In this document: piece after piece, positions 5,537-11,571 of the stretch
Position numbering within the stretch: position 1 is the stretch's first letter
Layout: each line of letters opens with the position of its first letter
The notes under the pieces: model-generated
What the model saw: the letters and a program-made list of their open reading frames with translations, nothing else
Database searches by the model: none
What the model was told of the DNA's origin: nothing
Translations under genes and position numbers: made by a program
DNA from: Alloprevotella tannerae
GTDB lineage: Bacteria > Bacteroidota > Bacteroidia > Bacteroidales > Bacteroidaceae
Reading direction: 5' to 3'
Assembly: GCA_015259305.1 (NCBI GenBank)
Contig: JABZGO010000019.1
Location: 1-14,658 of the forward strand
Length of the DNA stretch: 14,658 nt

Positions 5537-7528
5537 TTATTTTACGATGACCTTCTTGCCATCAATGATATAAATGCCGGGAGGCAGTTCGCCCGCCTCG
5601 TGCGCATCTCTTACTTTCACTCCATTGATTGAATATACAGCGCCTGCCTCTTGTTGAGGAGCAGCAATAGCGTCGATTCCAGTCGTTGTATTTCGATCTA
5701 TGAGCCGGACGTTGCGTAGATAATATCCACTGCCGGCAATTTGCAGACCGTTTTCGCGCAACATCTTGACGTGCTCAGCCTTGAGTTCGATTCGATAGGG
5801 CATCTCCTCGCGTGAAGCAGACAGGTCTATACTATTATTGAACTGCGGCAAAAAGATTTTTCCTTTCGCACTTACATCACGCACGACAAACTCCAATTGC
5901 CAGTCTTCACGCACTTCATCGAACATCAGTTTTGGTATGATGACCTTGGCTTCATCTATGTGCTTAAAACCATTCCAAAGGCTGCTCTCCTTTACCTCGT
6001 GCACGAGGGAGAAGATGCGAATGTTATCACCTTTTACATAGCACCCGTCTTTCTTTAATGCCTCCAGCATATGGTTGTCGGTAACATAGAAGGTGACTTG
6101 TGCATCATTTCTCGCAACGTGAGGCTTAAGCGCAACGATGCTCGCCCCTTGCTTGCTGCATATATCTAAAGATGACGACCCCACACCACGACGCTCGTTA
6201 GCAGAAAGCGTATCGATGTCGAGGATGAGTTTGTCGCCTACTTTCAATTTATCCAAGCGGCTGGTCGGTATTTTGAACATACCTTTTGTTTGTCGCTGAT
6301 CGTCGGCTGCAGGCTGAGAGCCAATCCAGATTAGTCGGTTAGCTCGTTTATAGACGCGCAACCAGTCAACATCCATCACATAGTTCTTGGGCACTTTGTT
6401 GATATCGTTATTATACTGCGGATCTTCTTCCGGATAAAGCACACCGCCGCCCTTGTTCTTTTCGCTGTCGTCATGCTTACCGCCAATCTGGCCCGTGATG
6501 GCCACATCCCACACGCGATCAATGCCAAACTTCATATTCTCCTTTTTCAAGAGGGCATTGTAGCGATAGGGATACTTATCTTTCATCGGCTTCTTATCTC
6601 TTGGATCAATGACATTATCGGCCGTCTTGTGCTCTATGGTACGGAAGACGGACCTTACTCGGCCGTCTAATAAGAACGTTACGGCCAAATGGCGAGAGGA
6701 GTCGCCCGGCTCAGGATCAATCTGCGCCCCATAGACGTGGAAGTCATCCGAAGGATTAAACGAGATGGGCTTTATACGGTCTGTATATGCATTATGATTA
6801 TAGCCATTTACGAATACATACTGCTGCTTCTTTTTGTCATAGACCATACCTAAGTTGTAGTCTAAGCCGTGAATAGACTGGTGCACATATCGACTCGCAT
6901 TGCCGGAGTTGTATCCATGTTTACCTGCGAAGGTGCGGGCATCATCGTTTACGAAGAATTCTTCCAAATCGATCTCAAACAGACTCGATCCATTGCTATG
7001 ACGAAGCCACAGGGACATCCAAGTGCCAATGCAGAAAGGAATCTTCGCTTTTATCTCAATTCGCGAGTAAAGCGGATAATAGTTGCCGCCCCCATCTGCA
7101 TCTCGACCGGAAAGTGCTCCCGACCACCATCCTTGCTTCGTATAGCCATGCTTAGGCGGGATAGGGTCGCGCATCTTCACGCTATAATCGGTATTCGACG
7201 GATCGCCATCTTCCTTACGAAGCCCCGTGCGTATAGCTTCGCGCGTGGCACGTATCGAAGCCAAGCCATTGCGCACCGTGACCATTTGGTCGCGATATGT
7301 CTGCGCCATGCCTTGATCTTTGTTGTTGCCATAGGTATCAAAACTATACTGCTTTGTTTTATCTCCATAGATCCCCCACAGCTTCCGGTTGATCGAGGTT
7401 CCATTAAACTCATCTCCTCCGTAATAGCGCCAGCCTGTCAAGGGAGGGATTCCGACTTGATTCTCTTGTGCGGACAGTTTGAGCAAAGCCAAACTTAAGG
7501 CACACATCGTGATGACAGCTTTTCTCAT
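5537..7528 (-). CDS. Exported GH16-family glycoside hydrolase with type IX-like C-terminal tail
   Basis: The 663-residue protein has a signal peptide (MRKAVITMCALSLALLKLSA, cut before Gln21). A GH16 domain spans about residues 30-395. It opens with WRYYGGDEFNG, has the catalytic motif FEIDLEEF at 184-191 (Glu185 nucleophile, Asp187, acid/base Glu189 or Glu190) and closes with VMDVDWLRVYKR at 384-395. GH16 enzymes cleave beta-1,3/1,4-glucans or galactans; the substrate cannot be told here. Residues about 415-612 look like two tandem beta-sandwich modules with matching ends (ALKKDGCYVKG near 490 and MLRENGLQIAG near 589). The tail VYSINGVKVR...GIYIIDGKKVIVK (632-663) resembles type IX sorting domains, so the enzyme is probably surface-attached or secreted. 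ATG 7528 directly precedes the signal peptide. No polysaccharide-utilisation partners (SusC/D) are nearby. Confidence 0.9.
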   Translation of the reverse strand: MRKAVITMCALSLALLKLSAQENQVGIPPLTGWRYYGGDEFNGTSINRKLWGIYGDKTKQYSFDTYGNNKDQGMAQTYRDQMVTVRNGLASIRATREAIRTGLRKEDGDPSNTDYSVKMRDPIPPKHGYTKQGWWSGALSGRDADGGGNYYPLYSRIEIKAKIPFCIGTWMSLWLRHSNGSSLFEIDLEEFFVNDDARTFAGKHGYNSGNASRYVHQSIHGLDYNLGMVYDKKKQQYVFVNGYNHNAYTDRIKPISFNPSDDFHVYGAQIDPEPGDSSRHLAVTFLLDGRVRSVFRTIEHKTADNVIDPRDKKPMKDKYPYRYNALLKKENMKFGIDRVWDVAITGQIGGKHDDSEKNKGGGVLYPEEDPQYNNDINKVPKNYVMDVDWLRVYKRANRLIWIGSQPAADDQRQTKGMFKIPTSRLDKLKVGDKLILDIDTLSANERRGVGSSSLDICSKQGASIVALKPHVARNDAQVTFYVTDNHMLEALKKDGCYVKGDNIRIFSLVHEVKESSLWNGFKHIDEAKVIIPKLMFDEVREDWQLEFVVRDVSAKGKIFLPQFNNSIDLSASREEMPYRIELKAEHVKMLRENGLQIAGSGYYLRNVRLIDRNTTTGIDAIAAPQQEAGAVYSINGVKVRDAHEAGELPPGIYIIDGKKVIVK

Positions 7529-7676
7529 ATACCTTTATTTTTATATTTGCGCAGTTGCCAACTACACGGATTATGTAAATACTTGAAAGCGGCCCTTCTG
7601 CAACAAAATGCTTCGATAACGCTAAAACCTCTGCCGCCGGCAAAGGTGAGCCAAGGATAAAACCGACCTTCACCTG

Positions 7677-7684
7677 CAAAAATA
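7677..7684 (-). promoter_or_regulatory. Possible -7 box for the GH16 gene
   Basis: On the minus strand this reads TATTTTTGC, matching TAnnTTTG. A TTGG lies about 17 nt upstream as a poor -33 element. A start here would leave a 5' leader of about 140 nt before the GH16 start codon. A better box closer to the gene was not found. The sequence is AT-rich, so chance occurrence is likely. Confidence 0.3.
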
Positions 7685-7895
7685 CAGGATTCTCTCAAAG
7701 CCAACATATGGAAAAAATACTGACGAGCGCGAAAGAAGCGTAAACTACCGCAAATGTCTTTACGGTTTGTTTTTGAATATAAAATTGACGCGTTTATTAG
7801 TTAATATTCTTTCCAAAAGCATCTCGAGAAACGCGCCAGATGCGGACAATAGAAGCCATCTCAATCAGCCTCCTCACAAAAAGCACAAAGCAACT

Positions 7896-7922
7896 TCGGC
7901 GCACGAAGCACGCTTGCGCCGA
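7896..7922. other. Perfect 8-bp-arm hairpin upstream of the orphan terminator
   Basis: The arms TCGGCGCA (7896-7903) and TGCGCCGA (7915-7922) are perfectly complementary around an 11-base loop. It lies about 40 bp before the terminator hairpin on the plus strand. The pair of stable hairpins within about 110 bp is what one would expect of the 3' half of a structured small RNA, but no RNA family is recognised. Confidence 0.45.
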
Positions 7923-7964
7923 CAAAGCCTTTGGCGAACAAGCGCTATTATATATATATATGAG

Positions 7965-8006
7965 AAGGCCTCAGGAGGTAAGGGGTATCACTCCTGAGGC
8001 CTTTTT
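7965..8006 (+). terminator. Strong intrinsic terminator without an upstream plus-strand gene
   Basis: The arms AAGGCCTCAGGAG (7965-7977) and CTCCTGAGGCCTT (7991-8003) are perfectly complementary over 13 bp with a 13-base loop. On the plus strand the stem runs straight into TTTTT. On the minus strand it is followed by TTCTCATATATA, a poor T-run, so the plus orientation is favoured, although weak use as the end of the minus-strand LRR gene (stop at 8207) is possible. No gene precedes it on the plus strand. Confidence 0.75.
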
Positions 8007-8206
8007 AAAACAACGTATTCCTATTGTAGATATTCCGCTTAGTCTATCTTCGGATCTTCGCAAATTGGCGATATCTTTAAAAAGCCGTAGCAGAGGCCGT
8101 AAAGCCAAAAATGATGCCCGGCAGATTGGCAATGATAATCGACCGGTCCTTTTTCTTACGAATAAAGCCATAGCCAACCCTATATAAAGATGGACTGCTT
8201 TAATCC

Positions 8207-10399
8207 TTATTTATCGGCAACGAGGACTTTCAGCGTCTTGTTTGCCCACTTTACAATATATATACCTGTGCCTTGTGCCGCAAGTTGGGCTGCGCCTTTG
8301 TAGCTCATCGCTTTATCAACGAGCATACCATTGGCCGTATAGAGAGCTACAGTTTCGCCATCGGCAATACCTTCTACGTTGATCGTTTTGTGAGCGGCAT
8401 AAGCTTTAACTTCACCATTAGTAGCGGTCGTAGCAATGCCCGTCAGCTCTGCGCCTTCGTAAGGCTCCGGTGCAGTTGAACCATAATTGTCAAGATCCAA
8501 GGCAAACACCGGCCACTTTTTATCTTTGGCAATCTTGACATCGCTCACAAGCGCCACATTCTTCTCAAGCGTAACCGAGCTTTCAGTAACATAAAGTCCC
8601 TGCAAGTTAAGACCGCCGTAATCATCCCACTCGTCTGCACCATAAGCAACATATACGGGGAGCGCCTTCATAAACTCAGTCATACTTTCACCCTTTATGT
8701 TATTGCGTTGCATTTCTATGTGTCGCAAACTTGATTCTGCCGCTAATTTAATTTCTGAAATCTTATTGTTGTAACAGTTCACCTGCTCTACCTTCGGGTT
8801 CTTACTAAGGTCGAGCGTTCCTTCAATAAGGTTATCGCGACAGATGAGCGAGGTCAACTTAGGATTTTGGCTAAGATCAAGTTGCTTTATACTATTGCCG
8901 TAACAGCTCAAATCGGCGAGTGCAGGCATCGACTTGAGATCTATGTCTGCCAAATCCTTATTGTTGCCACAGTAAAGCGTAGCTAATTCGGGGACATAAT
9001 TCACCTCCAACTTTGTAAGTTCGTTGTCGTCGCAGTAGATTTCTCGCAGTTGCGGTTGATTAGTAATGACGATTGAGGTAAGCTTATTACTGCTACAATC
9101 TATCTTCGTTATCTTTCCGTAAAGTGTAACCTCGGTATCTGTAAATACCAACTGGTCTTGTTCGTTATACGATGCACCTTTTATTCCAATCTTTTCTCCT
9201 TCCTTTGCACCAACCTTCAAAGAAAAGATATCTCCTATGGCTCTATTGGTCTTGAGTACAATCGTATTGGGTTCAGTGCTTTCCTCCTTGATACCTAAGA
9301 AGTTTTCGTTCCATTCCTCATTTGCTTCGTAGCTTGCCTTTGCTCCGAAAGGGACATAAAGATAAGCAGTATAGTTCTTAAACATAACCCCAAAGGCTCC
9401 CGTATCTGCGGCAGGAGCCTTAGTAGCCGCAACGTGTAGCTCGCGTAACTTCTTGCAAGCATCTATCGCTCCAACCTTCACATCAGTAATGGTAGCCGGC
9501 CAATACATACGTTCCAACGCCTCAGCATTACAACACAAACTGACAGGAATAGTCGTAACTCCTTCGTTAATGTAAATATCCTTGAGATTTACAGCACCTT
9601 CGAATATGCCTTGATAGATGGTTGTAACGGTTGACAACGTCTTATACAATGGTCTTTTGTCTGCCAACGGATAAGCCACGAGTGTGGTTTCGTCAGCGCT
9701 ATAAAGCACACCATCTACAAGTTTGAAGTTGGGGTTGTTCTCAATTTCTATCTTTTCAAGTTGCTTACAAGCGGCAAACGAGGCTTGTCCAATCTTCTCC
9801 AACTTATCGTTCAGTACGGCTTTCGTAATTTGTGTACCATATAGAGCGTTATCACCTAATGTTCTTAACGACTTCGGAGCGATAAAATCTGTAATCGCAG
9901 TCATATAGAGAGCGCTCCTTCCTATACTTTCCAGACCATTAGGAAAGTTAATGTCGGACAAGGCAGAGCAACTCATAAAAACACTCTCGCTCAATTTCTT
10001 TATAGCTTCCGGCAATACAACCTTCTTCAATTTAAGACATTTGAAGAATGCACCGGCCCCAATTGACGTTACCGTCTTAGGGAAAGTAAGTGCCGTTAGC
10101 GATGGATGCTTACGCAAGGTGTAGCCTGGAAATACTGTCGTTTCCTTTCCTTCAGCGTCTACGATGGCAGCATCTAAAAGGTTTAATGCTTCGAGCGCAC
10201 CTGCCTGCATAAGTGCGTCGATGTCGGTGGAGTTGATTTTCCCGGTAATGGTTAGGTCTTTAACGGTCTTTAAGTCTTCACCAAGCATTGCCGACAAAGT
10301 TCCCGGTTGAGTAACATCTACGGGTTTCGTTGTTTGTGCGTTTAAAGTGCAACAGAACAACACAGATACCAGTAGTGTAAATAGATAGCTTTTTCTCAT
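8207..10399 (-). CDS. Exported leucine-rich-repeat surface protein: BspA-type plus cysteine-ladder repeats, type IX-like tail
   Basis: The 730-residue protein has a signal peptide (MRKSYLFTLLVSVLFCCTLNA, cut before Gln22). Residues about 100-330 are BspA-type (LRR_5) repeats of the form 'vtsIG..aF..c..L..v.lP', closed by LYVPFGAKASYEANEEWN (347-364). Residues about 425-575 form a second repeat type with a 21-22 residue period and a cysteine in each turn (Cys435, 456, 477, 499, 520, 542), as in 'L..iyCddNeLt.Ldv', similar to the cysteine ladder described for internalin J. The last 60 or so residues (VALYTANGMLV, then GTGIYIVKWANKTLKVLV) resemble type IX sorting domains. It is probably a cell-surface adhesion protein binding host or bacterial partners; the ligand is unknown. 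A strong promoter lies about 30 bp upstream. Confidence 0.9.
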   Translation of the reverse strand: MRKSYLFTLLVSVLFCCTLNAQTTKPVDVTQPGTLSAMLGEDLKTVKDLTITGKINSTDIDALMQAGALEALNLLDAAIVDAEGKETTVFPGYTLRKHPSLTALTFPKTVTSIGAGAFFKCLKLKKVVLPEAIKKLSESVFMSCSALSDINFPNGLESIGRSALYMTAITDFIAPKSLRTLGDNALYGTQITKAVLNDKLEKIGQASFAACKQLEKIEIENNPNFKLVDGVLYSADETTLVAYPLADKRPLYKTLSTVTTIYQGIFEGAVNLKDIYINEGVTTIPVSLCCNAEALERMYWPATITDVKVGAIDACKKLRELHVAATKAPAADTGAFGVMFKNYTAYLYVPFGAKASYEANEEWNENFLGIKEESTEPNTIVLKTNRAIGDIFSLKVGAKEGEKIGIKGASYNEQDQLVFTDTEVTLYGKITKIDCSSNKLTSIVITNQPQLREIYCDDNELTKLEVNYVPELATLYCGNNKDLADIDLKSMPALADLSCYGNSIKQLDLSQNPKLTSLICRDNLIEGTLDLSKNPKVEQVNCYNNKISEIKLAAESSLRHIEMQRNNIKGESMTEFMKALPVYVAYGADEWDDYGGLNLQGLYVTESSVTLEKNVALVSDVKIAKDKKWPVFALDLDNYGSTAPEPYEGAELTGIATTATNGEVKAYAAHKTINVEGIADGETVALYTANGMLVDKAMSYKGAAQLAAQGTGIYIVKWANKTLKVLVADK

Positions 10400-10434
10400 A
10401 GTTGTGATGTTTTAGAGGAAATTTTCAATGCCCA

Positions 10435-10470
10435 CAAAGATATCGTATTTACTATTAAGCAACAAAGTTA
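10435..10470 (-). promoter_or_regulatory. Bacteroidetes-type promoter of the LRR gene, with a second overlapping box
   Basis: On the minus strand a perfect -7 box TATCTTTG (10435-10442) is preceded by exactly 20 bases and a TTTG (10463-10466), the standard Bacteroidetes spacing. The TTTG is itself the end of another perfect box, TAACTTTG (10463-10470), so two start sites 28 bp apart are possible. The proximal site predicts a leader of roughly 30 nt before the ATG at 10399. Confidence 0.75.
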
Positions 10471-10904
10471 ATCAACAATATGTTTTCCATTTCAAGAAAA
10501 AATATAACCTACGAAAACAAATCCGGACGCAAAAAAGAGATGGCCCACGAGAGCTATGAGCCAAGCTTATGCCTTATTGTAGAGACCTCAAGGACGAAAC
10601 TCATAGCCACAATGCCCCGCGCTAAGCAAAAAAGACATCAGCAAGCGCACCGGCGAAAAGCCTACGATCTACTCTACCCCGCGTCGGCCGCTTTACCGAC
10701 TTCCGCTTTATAATGTATTGCTGTATGCTTCAGAAGTCGTGCCGAGGAGCCGCGTGTAAGTGACGCGCAAAGAGAAGAATAAAAAAATGACGCCCATCGA
10801 CAAGAATAAAAAATCGATCGCTTGGCCACTTTCGCAACAATCTGCCCGATTGCACCAACAGAACTTAGGCTTTCGAACACGAAAAGGCGAACCCGATCTT
10901 TTTT

Positions 10905-10992
10905 ATCACGAGAAAAAAGCGTACCATCACGAGAAGAAGATCGTATCATCACGAGAGGAAAGTCGTACGCACACGAGGAGAAACCAAATAAT
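10905..10992. repeat. Array of four imperfect repeats of about 22 bp
   Basis: Units start at 10905 (21 bp), 10926 (22 bp), 10948 (23 bp) and 10971 (22 bp). The first three begin ATCACGAGA, continue with a purine run (AAAAAAG, AGAAGA, GGAAAG) and end with a CGTA-like segment (GCGTACC, TCGTATC, TCGTACGC). The fourth is degenerate (ACACGAGGAGAAACC). A more diverged unit may precede them near 10876. The array is intergenic, has the same period as the array at 5119-5252 and shares an ATCAC-AGAAAGT-like sketch with it, but the two are not close copies. No unique spacers are present, so it is not a CRISPR. Confidence 0.75.
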
Positions 10993-11302
10993 GACGAAGG
11001 AATCGAGCGCACTTTAAGACAAAGGCGGCTAAAAACAGGCCGCCACGCGTGAGATTCAAACAATATTTCTTCTCACTTAAAAGCAATATTTTTTTTAATT
11101 ATAACCTCCAAGCGCAAGTGCCTCATCGAAGTTTATTATGACTCGATTTTGCGCAAAAAATTTCCCCGACAAACGAGTCCGACCAAAACGCCGGGAGCCT
11201 TGCAAACGCGGCAAATGTAGACAGAATTGTGCCCATATTGAACACCACCCGACCTTACAAAAAGAACACAGATATAAAGTCCGGCGCCTGCACCGCAAAT
11301 AT

Positions 11303-11316
11303 GTAAACATGTTCAC
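11303..11316. promoter_or_regulatory. Imperfect palindrome upstream of the surface-protein promoter, possible operator
   Basis: GTAAACATGTTCAC is symmetric in 12 of 14 positions. It ends 16 bp before the -33 TTTG of the promoter at 11328-11363, a typical location for an activator site. No regulator is encoded in the window, so this is only a structural observation. Confidence 0.3.
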
Positions 11317-11327
11317 TTTTAACGTTT

Positions 11328-11363
11328 TATATTTGTTTGCTATGTTCATCATCCTTATCTTTG
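11328..11363 (+). promoter_or_regulatory. Bacteroidetes-type promoter for the large surface protein
   Basis: A perfect -7 box TATCTTTG (11356-11363), followed by C, is preceded by exactly 20 bases and TTTG (11332-11335). That TTTG is part of another perfect box, TATATTTG (11328-11335). The layout is the same as in the LRR promoter on the other side of this region. The predicted start lies about 205 nt before the ATG at 11572, so the gene would have a long leader. No nearer TAnnTTTG box was found. Confidence 0.65.
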
Positions 11364-11571
11364 CACCGCTTTTTGAGCAGAGAGAGTAAGCCCACAAAGC
11401 TGACTGCATAAGTATTTCGATGTAAACGCCAACGCTAAGAACCGGATTTCACACTACAGAGAACTATATGCCCCCAAAGTATACCTACAAGGCAAGTACA
11501 AGCCCTATTTCGGGCCGCAGTCGTTTTACAGGCTATTAATATTTAGATAAAAACAAAACTTAATTAGAGGA

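Larger units (their letters stand above)
7529..8206. other. Gene-free region between GH16 and LRR genes (about 680 bp)
   Basis: No credible gene is seen on either strand; the open frames lack family features. The stretch contains a possible -7 box for the GH16 gene (7677-7684), a GC-rich hairpin (7896-7922), a strong plus-strand intrinsic terminator (7965-8006) directly after a TA-repeat tract, and a protein-like minus-strand open segment without a start codon (8077-8199). Because both flanking genes are on the minus strand, the plus-strand terminator is unexplained by them. Confidence 0.6.
10471..11327. other. Gene-free divergent intergenic region (main part)
   Basis: The full gap between the divergent LRR and surface-protein genes is about 1.2 kb. 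Several frames of 60-130 codons are open on both strands, but they are low-complexity or repeat-driven (for instance HEKK/HHEKK from the 22-bp array) and have no family features, so I do not call them. Contents seen: the repeat array at 10905-10992, a hairpin with arms GGCGGC (11024-11029) and GCCGCC (11039-11044) whose minus-strand side is followed by TTTGTCTT, a CACGCGTG palindrome just after it, AT-rich tracts near 11090, and an imperfect palindrome GTAAACATGTTCAC at 11303-11316 just upstream of the promoter of the large surface protein. Confidence 0.55.

Noticed and set aside
7840..8187. Plus-strand open frame of 115 codons in the GH16-LRR gap
   Set aside because: It spans the terminator hairpin and the TA-repeat tract and has no recognisable domain; the terminator inside it argues against a gene.
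11024..11044. GGCGGC/GCCGCC hairpin as a minus-strand terminator
   Set aside because: The stem has only 6 bp, the T-run is interrupted and no minus-strand gene lies upstream of it; kept only as a note in the intergenic entry.
10674..11063. Minus-strand open frame of 129 codons and plus-strand frames of 76-85 codons in the same stretch
   Set aside because: They are low complexity, driven partly by the 22-bp array, overlap each other and show no family features.
11138..11389. Plus-strand open frame of 83 codons with a hydrophobic end
   Set aside because: It overlaps the strong promoter-like boxes at 11328-11363, which fall within its hydrophobic end, and its basic, Cys/His-containing first half matches nothing known.
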